The notes beneath the pieces were generated by a model. The model saw nothing but the letters and a program-made list of their open reading frames with translations, ran no database searches and was not told the origin of the DNA. Positions 31,667 to 42,579 of a stretch of DNA of 64,000 bases are shown one piece after another. The first letter of the stretch is position 1. Each line of letters opens with the position of its first letter. Made by a program: the position numbers and the translations under genes. The DNA is from Ichthyophis bannanicus (taxonomy: Eukaryota; Chordata; Amphibia; Gymnophiona; Ichthyophiidae): positions 1,672,888,800-1,672,952,799 of the forward strand of contig CM066031.1 in assembly GCA_033557465.1 (NCBI GenBank), in the 5' to 3' direction.

Positions 31667-31998
31667 AGCACAGTTACTTACCTGTAACAGGTGATCTCTG
31701 GGAACAGCAGGAATAAGTCTTCACAACCCACCCACCTCCCCTAGGAGTTGTATCTCTCTATCTCTCTCCTTTTCCTCTTTCTCTCTCTTTGTCTCAGCTA
31801 TAAAACTCAACTGAGGAGAGACAGTTGGAAAGGCGGGAAGGCAGCACGCAGGCGCTGAGGGATGCTCCCAAAAGCTTTCTGATTGGACGCTGGGGAGCGT
31901 TCCCGCGCAGGCTCCGTCGGTACCGACGTACCCATATGTGAAGACTTATTCCTGCTGTTCCCAGAGATCACCTGTTACAGGTAAGTAACTGTGCTTTA
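31667..31998 (-). repeat. DIRS terminal mini-unit beside D5
   Basis: The ends (31675-31725 and 31941-31998) are inverted copies sharing acctgtaacaggtgatctct and ggaacagcaggaataagtc. The interior 31800-31935 is the reverse complement of the D5 left end (27570-27715). On the minus strand it has the same architecture as the unit at 20872-21165 next to D4. Confidence 0.8.
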
Positions 31999-32890
31999 CT
32001 TTGCCTGGACAATCCACTGCTTGTAGATTAATTGCATAGACCTTGCTACCCATTTTACATTGCTTGCTTTGTAAAACAACTCACGCTGCATAAGCCTATT
32101 AACTCCATCAATTCAACTACCACCTCATAGCTAGTCTGCAAACTAACCACAAATAATACAACACACAGAGTAAAGATACCACTACTAATGCAAAACTACA
32201 CCTAGAGGACACAACTCGAGTCGAGCCCAGGTCAGTAAACCACTAACCCTAACCCAGGTCAGTAAATACAAGTTATAAAATGCACTCCATCACCCACTAC
32301 CTCATGGCATACCTCACACTCCTCCACATGTTTGCACTCTGCACGCATAGCATCAGACTCAACAAACAAATCCCCCCGATAAACCCACATACCACCCAAC
32401 CCAGATGCACACCAGCATCACACATATCCAAAGAACACCAACAATCAAAGAATACAGCCCACAAACCATACAATACCACACGTAATACACCCTCTCACTA
32501 TACAAATAATGAACACACAAACCCAATCAAATCAACAAACATCAGGTGTGCTCTACTAAACGTCAGATCTATCAGGAACAAACCAAATACTATCCTTGAC
32601 CTAGTCCACAATAAGCTTGATTATAATATGCATCACCGAGACCTGGCTAGACGACTCGGACCACTTCATATTAAATCAAGTAACCCTAACAGGATACTCA
32701 GCATTTTAACTGCATCAGAGTACAAAAGAGAGGAGGTGGAGTACTAATACTTACCAGAAAGGAATACAGATTCAAAATAATAGTCGCCACTAACACAATT
32801 CAATCCAACATACTCACTATAGCCAACAAGTACCTAACCATCTCCCTCACATACAGACCACCCGGAACCACAACTGAACACCTATATCGC
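31992..32890 (+). mobile_element. L2-like LINE, 5' part
   Basis: Continues the tandem repeats of 27460 with C/A-rich leader sequence, then endonuclease coding sequence (32280-32890). It ends where a CR1 fragment starts at about 32891, so the RT half is missing. Confidence 0.8.
32280..32890 (+). pseudogene. L2-like endonuclease fragment
   Basis: ATG at 32280 opens a Thr/His/Asn-rich leader, then RCALLNVRSIRNKPNTILDL, the Asn-containing first block of APE-like endonucleases. A frameshift near 32620 moves to CITETWLDDSDHF (the Glu block), and another near 32735 to a GGGVLI block and YRPPGTTTEHLY. The gene stops at the CR1 junction. Confidence 0.82.
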
Positions 32891-33690
32891 TCTGAGGAGA
32901 AGGATGTTACCAGTGGGATTTAATGTTAAAAAATCTAAGGTCATGCATTTGGGCTGCAGCAATCCAAGGGAGCAATATAGTATAGGGGGTGAAGTACTTT
33001 TGTCCACCAAAGAAGAGCGGGACCTAGGCGTGGTTGTGTCTGATGATCTTAAAGTAGCTAAACAGGTAGAAAAGGCGACAGCAAAAGCTAGAAGGATGCT
33101 TGGGTGCATACGGAGAGGAATGGCTAGCAGAAAAAACAAGGTGATAATGCCTCTGTATAAGTCTTTGGTGCGACCTCATTTGGAGTATAGTGTGCAATTC
33201 TGGAGACCGCACCTTCAAAAGGATGTGAACAGGATGGAGTCGGTGTAGAGGGTGGCTACTACAATGATTAGTGGTCTTCTTTATAAAGCATATGAGGACA
33301 AACTTAAGGATCTTAATATGTACACCTTAGAGGAAAGGCGGGATAGTGGTGATATGACTGAGATGTTTAAATACCTCCATGGCATAAATGTTCAGGGAGA
33401 GAGCCTCTTTCTATTGAAATCAAGTTCTGCTACGAGGGGACATGGGATTAGGGTGAAGGGAGATGGATTCAGGAGTGATATGCGGAAATATTTCGTTATG
33501 GAAAGAGTAGTGGATCCGTGGAATAGCCTCCCAGTGGAGGTGGTAGAGATGAGGACAGTAACTGAATTCAAAAAAGCATGGGACAAACACAGAGGATCTC
33601 TAAAGGTAAAAAGGGGACTATTGTAGTTGTTATGGCAGGACAGACTAGATAGGCCATGTAGTCTTTTTATGTCGTCATATTTCTATTTTC
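32891..33690 (+). mobile_element. CR1-type LINE 3' part
   Basis: The RT C-terminal region and the characteristic 3' end (agactagataggccatgtag, then repeats of ttctat). This is a second CR1 subfamily, distinct from the one at 12006 and 50389. It is truncated before the catalytic core. Confidence 0.88.
32904..33626 (+). pseudogene. CR1 RT C-terminal region
   Basis: The frame gives FNVKKSKVMHLG, then ERDLGVVVSDDLKVAKQVEK, MPLYKSLVRPHLEYSVQFW, and after a TAG at 33246 continues in the same frame with YTLEERRDSGDMTEMFKYL and FKKAWDKHRGSL. The RT palm with the Asp pair is absent, so it cannot work. Confidence 0.85.
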
Positions 33691-33694
33691 TATG

Positions 33695-34715
33695 TAAAAA
33701 ATGCCGTATTGAGTCAGACCAAGGTCCATCAAGCCCAGTGTCCTGTTTCCAACAGTGGCCAATTTCCCCAAAAGACGCAGGCTCCACAATGCGTGTATTG
33801 GGGCAAGCAGTGGATTTCCCGGCTCCCCCAATGGTTTATGGATCTTTCCTCCAGGAACTTGTCCAAACCTTTTTTAAACCCAACTACACTAATAGCTTTT
33901 ACTACATCCTAAAGTAACGAATTCCAGAGTTTGATTACATGTTGAGTGAAAAAATATTTTCTCTTAATACTCTTAAAAGGGCTATATGGTAGCTTCATTG
34001 TGTGTCCCCTAATCTTTCTACTTTTTGATGGAGCAAACAACCTATCTACATTTACCCATTCTACTCCATTCATTAATTTAAAGGCCTCTATAATATCTCC
34101 TCTGACACCTCTTTTCCAAGTTGAAGAGCCCAAACCTTTTATGCCTTTCCTCATAGTGGTATCCTTCCATCCTCTTTACAATTTTGGTGGCTCTTCTCTG
34201 TACTTTTTCTAATTTTACTATATCCTTTTTTAAGATACGGTTGCCAGAACTGCACACAGTATTCAAGGTATGGATAGGAGCAATTCAGAGGCATTATAGT
34301 ATCCTTGGTTTTATTCTCCATTCCTTTCCTTATGATTCCTGGCGTTCTATTTGCTTTCTTGGCTGCCACAGCACACTGGGCGTAGGGTTTCAACGTATTA
34401 TCCATAATGATGCCTAAATCGTTTTCCTGGGTGGTGATTCCTAATGTGGATCCTTGCATCTTGTAACCATAGTTTGGGTTGTTCGTTCCTACTGTAGGTG
34501 TGTACCTTTGCACTTATTTACATTAAATTTCTTCTGCCCTTTGGATGTCTAGTCTTCCCAATTTATCAAGGTCCTCTTGTGTTTAACAACTTTGAATACT
34601 TTTGTGTTATCTGCAAATTTTATCATCTCATTCATTCCCATTTCCAGGTCATTTATGAATGTTAAAAATCCGTGGGCCCAGCACAGATCCTTGAGGTATC
34701 CCACAATCACATGTT
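33695..34715 (-). mobile_element. CR1-type LINE, minus strand, decayed
   Basis: Its 3' end (complement of ggcattttttacatag) sits directly on the end of the previous CR1. On the minus strand: [17 protein letters not shown] block, WNSLL, GVEWVNVDRLFAPSKSRK, and further up TTQENDLGIIMDNTLKP. It is the same subfamily as 12006-15125 but has many stops and small indels, so it is much older. Confidence 0.88.
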
Positions 34716-34925
34716 ATAAAGACTTAGTTTATAACTCTAAGATCTTTAAGCTCTCCATGCTTATTATCTTGCTTGATGTATCAAGTTCAAATATTCCATG
34801 TCTACATGTTTTATGTACCAAGTTCAAATGTTCTATGTATACTGTTTTATGTATCAAGTTGTTACAATGTAAACCGCGCTGATTTAAAATAGCGCGGTTT
34901 ATAAAACCAAAGAGATAAATAAAAT
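34716..34925 (+). repeat. L2-like 3' tail with perfect hairpin
   Basis: The stem aaaccgcgct (34871-34880) pairs perfectly with agcgcggttt (34891-34900). It is followed by ataaa-rich sequence. The upstream part repeats a ~27-bp motif (atgtatcaagtt and relatives) three times. Confidence 0.8.
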
Positions 34926-34929
34926 AACA

Positions 34930-35760
34930 CCTTTCTGGGTAGTCAAAGTGATTTATATGGCAACAAGGTGAACTCTTCAAATTCGGAATTACAGTGAAAA
35001 CTTTAGGTACAATCAACTTGGAATATAGCAGGGTATAACAATAAGGTGAACCCTGTGTCTAGAACAAGGTGAACTCAGTTGAGTTCAAAGTACAAAGAAC
35101 TAGGTAGGTACAAAGCTCATAAGGGTATAGTGGGGTGTGATGTTTGGGGTGGGTAAGGATTGAAGGAGGATTGGCCTGGTATTGCCTCTAGGCTAGCAGG
35201 GTGCATTTTTATGTTCAGTCATTGGTGTCATATCCATACTGCTTGGTGAATAAGTATGTTTTAATTCTTTTTTCCAAAATCTTGAAGTGTTTCAGCAGAT
35301 CAGAGGTTCAGACAGTGAATTTCAATCAAGGGGGTAAAAAGGGTAAAGGCCCTGTTGCATGTTTGTTGGCTAACTTTCGTTCAGAGTGCTGGGATTATGA
35401 GTAGGTTTTGGTTGCAGGTTCTTCGTGCTCTGGATTTAGCGACGCTATTAATGATTTGAGACTGTATTTTGAAGATTTGTGATGACTTTGTATTTCACTC
35501 TTGAGGCTATAGGTAGCCAGTGTGGATTCCTGACTATTGGGGTGATGTGATCATGTCTTAATGTACCGGAAATCATTCTAGCAGCCATAATTTGGGCCAT
35601 TTGTAGGGGATATAGAGCACGTTTTGGGAGGCCTTGATAGATTATATTGCAGAAATCTAGGTAGGGAGTTATAATGGCTTGGGATACAGATCTGAAATCA
35701 CTGATGTTGAGTAGTAATAAGGTATATAAACATGATAGAGTTGGCCCAAGTTTAAGGAGT
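34930..35760 (-). mobile_element. L2-like LINE fragment
   Basis: The minus-strand frame 35819-35448 carries FRSVSQAIITPYLDFCNII, YQGLPKRALYPLQMAQI, and HITPIVRNPHWLPIASRVK, the L2-like RT C-terminus. Further coding pieces (ILEKRIKTYLFTKQYG-like at 35285-35235) and the 3' UTR follow to 34930. It is 5' truncated. Confidence 0.85.
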
Positions 35761-36404
35761 GAGCTGTGCTGAGGTGCGCCCCCCCCCTCCTTGATTTCAG
35801 CATCGGAGAGGAGGTGCAAGCTTGACTAGGAGCAGTGCTCCGGCTCCCGAACCCACATTTATGGGTGAGGAGCCGGCAGTGTGAGCAATGGATCGCGCTG
35901 AGAGGCTCTCCTTCTAAATGCGTGGCAGGACCAGCGATCGCTGAGGCAGCTGCTCCTCAGGTCCGTTCTCTTGCCCGACGCTGACGCCACTGTTTCAGCC
36001 GAGCGTGGGGAGAGAAGGATGTGTCAACGGCAGGCAGTCGTACTAGAGGTAAGGGGGCCTGAAATGAGCAGTAGAAGCGGTGGTGTGAGCTGCGATTTCG
36101 GAGGGTTCGCGGCGTGCAGGCCGGGCCGCATGATAGATGCATGGGAAAAAGCATTTACTGTATGTGAGTCTTGGGAGTTGCAGAAGGCTCTGATTTCCTT
36201 TGGGACCTTCGTTTTTTGGTTTGGCCCTCTGATGTAGGTTGGAGTGCAAGAAAATAGACTCCATATAACTTTAAGTGTTGGAAAAAAATATATATATAAA
36301 TAAATAAATGCCACAGCAGAGACTAACAGAGCTTCAGTCAGGAAGCTGCAGTTGGTTGGGTACTTTAAGCATAGCTTAAGAGGCAGAGTGGCAAGAGAGA
36401 ATAA

Positions 36405-38020
36405 CCGCTTAGACGGGATGCCTTCTAGGCCGCAGTGCTTGGTCTGTGGCACTAGAAGGGGAGCGGTGTCAGAGACAGCTGTGTGTAGAGGGTGCGTCCA
36501 GGAAGCAGCCTCTATGGAGCAAGCCTTGGAAGTAGGTGTAGAGAGTCAGAAAGGGGAAACTCTAACCCTGCTGGAGCCTGTTTTCCCCTCTTTGCCACCT
36601 CTAGAGCCGGTGGCGGGGCCTTCCTCCGCTCAGGATCTTCCCCCTTCACAGGTGCTGAGGGTTGGCAGCATTGTTTTCTCCAGAGTTCGTGACTCTGCTT
36701 CATCAGGCCTTCGGTGGCAGTAAGAAAGGGCCAGGAGCCGGTCCCGCGAAAGGGGAGCCGGGTGAGAAGCGTCCGGGGACCCCCCCTGGGATTAGGGGCT
36801 AGCGGAGTCCTTTCAAAGAAGCCTAGGACCATGAAGGATCGGACGGAGCAGTCTGTGGCCTCAGAGGGGATCTACTTGGAGGATGTGGATCCAGACTTGG
36901 AACTAGAAGACGAGTTAGAGGAAGGAGAGCTCACAGAGTAGGAGGACCAAGCTAGAGTGGTTCGCGTTTTTCATCGTGACGAGTTGCCAGCGCTTATTGC
37001 TGAGACGCTTAAGGCTCTTAGTATGCCATCCACGGGGCCGGCAGAGGATTCCACCTTAGAGGACCCGTTGTTGCAGGCCATTCGGAAGATTCATAGGGCT
37101 TTTCCGGTGCACAGAGTAGTGCGGGAAATGATTCAGGAAGAATGGGACATGCCCGAGGCAGGGCTTAAAGGGTTTAGGGTTATGACCCACCTTTACCCAT
37201 TGGTTGATTATGATCAGGAGTTGTTTAGGTCTCCGAAGGTAGATGCAGCAGTCTCGGCGCTTACCAAGAAGACGACAATTCCGGTGGAAGGTTGTGCTGC
37301 TCTCAAGGATGCCCAAGACAGGAAGCTGGACACCTTGTTGAAACAGGTTTTTGATGTCAATGCTCTATCCATTCAAGCATCTATTTGTGGAGCATGGGTG
37401 GCGAGAGCCTGTCTTTGCTGGTTTCAGTGGATTCAGGGGGAGCAGATGGAGGAGTCGGCCAGAGAGGCAGCCAGGTTGGAATCCGGGGCTGCTTATTTGG
37501 CCGATATTCATTATGACGTTATTTGAGGTTTGTCAAAGTATGGCATCTGTAATAGCAGCAAGATGGTATCTTTGGCTGCGCAATTGGGCGGCAGAAGGTT
37601 CCTGCAAGGCAAGGCTTGGTAAGCTTTCTTTCAGGGGTAAGCTACTTTTTGGTGAAGATTTAGATAAGCTGGTAATGGATCTAGGGGAGTCCAAGGGCGG
37701 AAGGCTGCCTGAGGGCAAGCAGAAGCGGGGGCATCCGGCTTCGACAACCAAGGGTCAGCAGAGGGAGTTTCGCCGTTTTCCGTTCCCCCACGGTTCAGGC
37801 AATTTCAAAGAGAACGTTTCCCCTATAGGAACCAGGGGTTTTGGGGATTTTGAGGTGCAGGCAGGGTATTTGCTGCCTCTTCTTCCTCATAACTTAGGAA
37901 GTCACAATGAAGCCAGGGGGACCCAGGTAGGACAGGTGCCCGTGGGAGGTCATCTACGGGATTTTTATCTTGCCTGGGTCCAAATCACATCAGATCAGTG
38001 GGTGTTGGAGGTCATTTGAG
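36405..38020 (+). pseudogene. DIRS Gag (D6)
   Basis: The first block has PQCLVCGTRRGAVSETAVC, a probable zinc-binding motif. After a change of frame a Glu-rich linker ends with LELEDELEEGELTE. The main Gag (36957-37526) contains DELPALIAETLKALSMP, EDPLLQAIRKIHRAFPVHRV, SPKVDAAVSALTKKTTIPV and LADIHYDV, then a TGA where D2 has TGG (W) in DLMWGLSKSM. The C-terminal part (37530-38020) has RWYLWLRNWAAEGSCKARL and LLFGEDLDKL. Only a few stops or shifts break it. Confidence 0.85.
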
Positions 38021-38053
38021 AAGGATATGATCTAGAGTTTCAACGCCCGGTGG

Positions 38054-39364
38054 TTGATTCTTACATTCAATCTCCATGCAAGACGCGAGGCGGTGCGAGA
38101 GACCTTGGAAAGACTGCTGAACCTCAACGCAGTGGTGCCGGTACTCCCAGACCAGTGTGGCTGCGGTCAGTACGCCATATACTTTGTGGTACCAAAAAAG
38201 GAAGGCTCCTATCGGCCAATTTTGGATCTCAAGAGAGTAAATCGCTGTCTCCGAGTAACTCATTTTCATATGGAAACTCTGAGGTTGGTCATCATAGCCG
38301 TAAGAAAAGGAGAATTTCTTACTTCTCTGAATTCGTCGGAAGCTTACCTGCACATTCCGATTCAGCTGGAACATCAGACGTTTCTCAGATTTGCAGTTCC
38401 TATGGGACATTTTCAATTCCGGGCGTTACCGTTTGGCTTGGCAACGGTTCCACGAACCTTCACCAAGGTGATGGTGGTAGTAGTGGCAGCATTGCGAAAG
38501 GAGGGCGTGTTAGTTCACCCTTATCTGGACAATTGGTTGATTTGAGCAAAGTCCAGGAGCAAGAGCGAGTCGGTTATAGCCAGAGTTGTAGAGTTACTAC
38601 ATAGTTTCGGTTGGGTGGTCAATATGGCAAAGAGCAGGTTGAACCCATTGCAGAGCCTAGAGTACCTGGGGGCTCACTTCGATACAAGCGTAGGAAAGGT
38701 TTTTCTGCCACAGCTGCGGGCACAAGGGTTAAGAAAGCTAGTCTGCAGTTTTCTTGGAAGGACGAATCCCATGGCATGGCATTATCTACAGTTGCTCGGT
38801 ACCAAGTCAGCGACGCTCAAGCTAGTTCCATGGGCAAGGGCCCACATGCGTCCGTTGCAGAAAGCATTGCTCAGAAGGTGGTCACACCAAGAGGACCCGC
38901 TGTCTCAGAAGCTACCCTGTCCACCGGAGACGTGTCGGGCTCTCCAGTGGTGGTTATGTCCAGGGGGTCTGGTAGAGGGAATGCCCTTGGAATCACCCTC
39001 CTGGATACCTCTAACGACGGATGCCAGCCTCTTAGGCTGGGGAGCACACTTTGAAGGATGTTTCGCCTAGGGACAGTGGACCAAGCTGGAGAAGATTTGG
39101 TCAATCAACAGATTGGAGTTGAGGGCGGTAACGCTAGCACTTCAAGCCTTTCAACCTTGTCTGCAGGGGAAGGCGATTCGGGTGCTTTCCGACAATGCGA
39201 CCGCAGTGGTCTACATCAACCGCCAAGGGGGCACCAGCAGTGTATCACTGGAGGCCGAAGCCGAACAGCTGTTCAATTGGGCCAAGGTGAATCTGGTGGC
39301 TTTGTCGGCGTCACATGTGGCAGGGGTAGACAATATGGAGGCCGATTTTTTTTTTTTTTTTTGA
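38054..39364 (+). pseudogene. DIRS reverse transcriptase and RNase H (D6)
   Basis: RT blocks: CGQYAIYFVVPKKEGSYRPI, RVNRCLRVTHFHMETLR, FLTSLNSSEAYLHIPI (Asn in place of the first catalytic Asp), FQFRALPFGLATVPRTF and YLDNWLI (normally YLDD). A TGA at 38543 follows, where relatives suggest Arg, then the frame continues with SFGWVVNMAKSRLNPLQSLE. RNase H: PLTTDASLLGWGAHF, a shift, then LELRAVTLALQAF, RVLSDNATAVVYINRQGG and NMEADF. The frame is then destroyed by a 17-base T run. Loss of both RT acidic positions means no activity. Confidence 0.9.
39346..39362 (+). repeat. T17 run at an ADFLSR codon block
   Basis: Seventeen T residues fall inside the sequence that in relatives encodes ADxLSR. Upstream and downstream frames no longer match, so the run has probably expanded by slippage from the few T residues needed for Phe-Leu. 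Confidence 0.85.
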
Positions 39365-39807
39365 GTCGGGTCAAAGTGTACCCAGGAGAGTGGGTTCTTC
39401 ATCCAGAGGTGTTCGAGATGGTATTGCACCACTGGGGGACGCCGGTAATGGATCTGATGGTGACTTTCGAGTCAGCAAAGGCCAACCAATTCTTCAGCAG
39501 AATGCAAGAGAGAATGTCGGAAGGCCTAGATGCTGTCATACAGAGATGGCCAGAAGAACAGCTCCTGTACGTGTTTCCACCTTGGGTGTTAATAGGTTGT
39601 GCACTACAGCGAATAGAAGTGCACAGAGGTCAGGTTATATTGATCACCCCAGATTGGCCAAGGTGGCCATGGTATGCAGATCTGATAAAGCTCTTGGTGG
39701 AGCGGCCATGGCATCTGCTGATTCAGAGGGACCTGTTATTACAGGGTCCGCTGCACATGCCTCAGGTGAATCGCTTCTCGCTTACGGCTTGGCTCTTGAA
39801 AGGGTGA
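39363..39807 (+). pseudogene. DIRS conserved block after RNase H (D6)
   Basis: Open frame with LSRVKVYPGEWVLHPEVFEM, HHWGTPVMDLMVTFESAKAN, VILITPDWPRWPWYADLIKL and FSLTAWLLKG. The same block is found in D1 (5377-5583). It is the C-terminal part of the DIRS pol polyprotein; its exact role is not known to me. Confidence 0.82.
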
Positions 39808-39819
39808 GAATGAGAGCGA

Positions 39820-40830
39820 GAGGATGATACTCGGCGGTAATTTCCAGCTTGTTGAGGACAAGACGGAGATCTACCTCGTTGGCGTATGTTTGTATCTGGC
39901 GTGTTTTTGAAGCGTGGTGTGCGGACAAGAGTGTTGAAACGTTGAGGGCTTCGCTCTCACAGGTTCTGTCTTTCAGGATGGTTTTGAAAAGGGCATAGCA
40001 GCAGCATCATTGAGAGTACAGTTGGCAGCGCTGTCCTGTTATAGAGGAAAGAAAAAAGGGGAGGCGCTGGGAGCGCATCCAGATATTAAATGTTTTTTTG
40101 AGGCCACCATGTAGGCCGACGGTTCCGACATGGGATTTACATTTGGTGTTGGAGGCGTTGGTACGTGAGCCTTTCGAGCCTCTGTCTAAGGCGTCAATAA
40201 AAGACCTTACTCTCAAAGTGGTGTTTCTAGTGGCTATATGTTCTGCTCGGAGAATTTCAGAGTTACAGGCTTTGTTTTGTCGAAAGCCTTTTCTGTCCTT
40301 TTATGATAGGAAAGTGGTGATGAGACCAGTCCCATCCTTTTTGCCCAAAGTAGTATCAGTTTTTCATGTGAATCAGGTGTTTTCTTTGCCGGTTTTTGAG
40401 GACGGTAGCAAGGATGCACATTCGGGGAAATTGCATCTGCTAGACGTTCGTCAAGCGTTAAAGAAGTATATGCGGAGAACAGCGGGTTTCCGCAACACAG
40501 ATAGGCTGTTTGTCCTGTTTGGAGGGACAAGAAATGGAGAAGCAGCTTCAAAAGCTTCCATTGCCAGATGGCTCAAAGAGGCTATAGCGTCAGCTTACGT
40601 TTTGAAGGGCAAGACAGTACCAGAAGGGCTTAGAGTTCATTCGACTAGGGCGCAAGCGGCGTCATGGGCTGAGTGCAGTTTTGTTCCGGCCATTGAAATT
40701 TGTAAGGTGGCTACTTGGTTGTCTTTAAATTTTTTTGTCAAGCATTACCGTCTGGATGTTCAGGCGGAAAGGGATACCCGTTTTGGATCAACGGTGCTTC
40801 AGGCTGGTCTAGCAGGTCCCTCCTGTTGAA
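39820..40830 (+). CDS. DIRS tyrosine recombinase (D6)
   Basis: Tyrosine recombinase that in DIRS elements replaces integrase. The N-terminal arm region (39820-40090) is in shifted frames (SLLRTRRRSTSLAYVCIW). The catalytic part is open from 40098 to 40829 (243 codons). Visible residues: Arg in ARRISELQAL, HSTR (His-x-x-Arg box) near residue 190, Trp in KVATW, and Tyr in FVKHYRLD, in the order expected. It ends 70 bp before the terminal repeat. The active-site set is complete, unlike D4 and D7, but the broken N-terminus makes this copy doubtful. Confidence 0.88.
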
Positions 40831-40896
40831 TTTTATCACTGCTCTGTTACATCCCCAGAGGTTCGGGACGGGACTGGACTGGAGGGACGATAAGGA

Positions 40897-41447
40897 AGGT
40901 GAAATTAAACTTACCTGCTAATTGGTGTTCCTTGAGGAACTCCAGTCCAGTCCTGCATCCCTCCCTGGTGTGTTTTTCATTTGGACTATAGCCTGAAGCA
41001 AAGAGGTATGGTATTTCACATGGCAAGCTGGAGAAGCAGCTGTGAGGGTTACAGTCCATAAGGGGAGGTTAAGAGAATGGGGATTCTGGTGGGGTCAAGA
41101 TCCTCCATAAAGGGGGAGGGCAGACCTAAGCAGTGCAAAAGGAAGTAAGAGCTTTGTTTTTGGGGAACTAAAGAAGTGGCAATTTTTCCCATTTCTTAGT
41201 TAATAGTTAACTTATGTTACAGTTTGATTTAATGTTTGCTACTTAATTGTTGCTCCGGTGAGTCTGCTTTGTCAATAGGTTACTAGAGCGAGGAGACAGT
41301 CCTGGTGGTATTTGTACCAGTATCATCAAAAGGATGATGTTGCTCAAGCTCCAAGCTGCTGGAGTTGGTGCTAAACCTCGGAGGTTTGGGACTGGACTGG
41401 AGTTCCTCAAGGAACAACAATTAGCAGGTAAGTCTAATTTCACCTTT
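40897..41447. repeat. DIRS terminal mini-unit at right end of D6
   Basis: 40897-40965 (gaaattaaacttacctgcta, then gttccttgaggaactccagt) is inverted at 41385-41447 with few changes. The ~420 bp between them has no gene. The architecture parallels the units beside D4 and D5. A fragment of this family lies at 3340-3404. Confidence 0.8.
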
Positions 41448-42575
41448 AACCTGAACTTCCACTCCAACCCTTACTCAGCTACTAAAGGGGAAAAAAATAT
41501 GGGCATATAGCAAGCTTGTAAAAAAAAAAACAACAACAAAAAACCTCTCTTCTGTTTTCATAAACTCTTCACTTAAACCTCACCATGCTCTTTCACATAA
41601 ATTATCCCTTTCCTCTATCATGCTGTGATTCTCACCCAGTCATAGAGTCTAACCCACAGCCTTTCACCTTTCTGTACTCACTGCTCACAGTCTATAACTG
41701 TCTTCCCTGACACCAGAAAAGTCCGTCACTAAACCTAACTAAAAAAAAACAAAACTACTAATGCCAAAGGAAAAATCCCTTGCCAGGTTATCTCACTTTA
41801 ATTATAACCTCAGTCCTAAGACTGAACCAGGCTTTTTTGTTCCAAACTTAACTGTTACTCTTCTCTCTCCTTTTTGTTGCAAAAAGAAGAAAGATAAATA
41901 AATTTCTTTGTTCTTCCTCCCAAACTTTGATATTATTTTTCTTTTAAAGGCTGTCTCCACTTCCCTTTCAAAAGATGGTCATAAGCTGTCTCTACCACAT
42001 TTCTTACCTAATTCCTGGAAGAACCTCTCAAACCCTTATCTCTCACTCACACTTCAGTCATACCCTTTTAAACTCAATCAAAAATTCTCAAATCACTCAA
42101 AAGAATTCACTCTCAGAGGCCTCTGCTCTCAGACGCACCAACTCGCATCTGCACTTTTTCACATCCAGCCACCAGCTGCCTGAAAGAAATCAAAGGTACC
42201 AACATTCTATCTGCCAAGGGAGGTGTCCCTATACTCTCTGATGCCATGGTATAGTCCCATTCCAATCTAAATAGAAAAACAAACTTCCCTGATTCCTAAA
42301 AAATTTCCCTAAAGCAGGACTAATGAAGTCTCACAGTATTTTTCACATCTGTCACTAAATCTTGGCAGTCAAAAGGAAACCCCCCTCCCCTTGCAAACTG
42401 CTTCACACTGTGCTCTCTGTTACAGCTGAGCCCCTTGCTACAGTGTTGCCACTGAGATACCTCCCCCTCATTCACATCTGGGTAATATTCCATGCATTAA
42501 ACTTGATGTGGGGGATGATTTGGGTGTTCATCATGAAGCTCTGTCTGGATCTGTGTTGAGAGGTCTAAAGTAGCG
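41448..42575. other. Unassigned stretch
   Basis: No domain recognised. A-rich runs at 41519-41545 and 41740-41750; C/T-rich low-complexity sequence between 41560 and 42190. Short frames here are Ser/Leu/Pro-rich and look like chance products. Confidence 0.4.
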
Positions 42576-42579
42576 TGTT

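Larger units (their letters stand above)
27546..31998 (+). mobile_element. DIRS-type retrotransposon D5, gag-only
   Basis: The left end (ctccaggaacaagcagaaat, then acatatgggtacgtcggtac) reappears inverted at 31900-31960. The right repeat is at 31635-31690. A Gag split in two open frames occupies 27927-29250. The following 2.3 kb is T-rich and AT-rich, and I find no RT, RNase H or recombinase in it. This looks like a non-autonomous derivative that depends on a full DIRS relative. Confidence 0.82.
35765..41447 (+). mobile_element. DIRS-type retrotransposon D6, best preserved
   Basis: Order on the plus strand: leader (35765-36400), Gag, RT, RNase H, a conserved C-terminal block and a tyrosine recombinase, then two inverted terminal segments at 40897-40965 and 41385-41447 (gaggaactccagtccagtcc with its complement). 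No left terminal repeat is visible; an L2-like LINE abuts the left edge, so the 5' end is probably lost. An AT run (ataaataaataaat) lies at 36294-36308. Confidence 0.9.
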
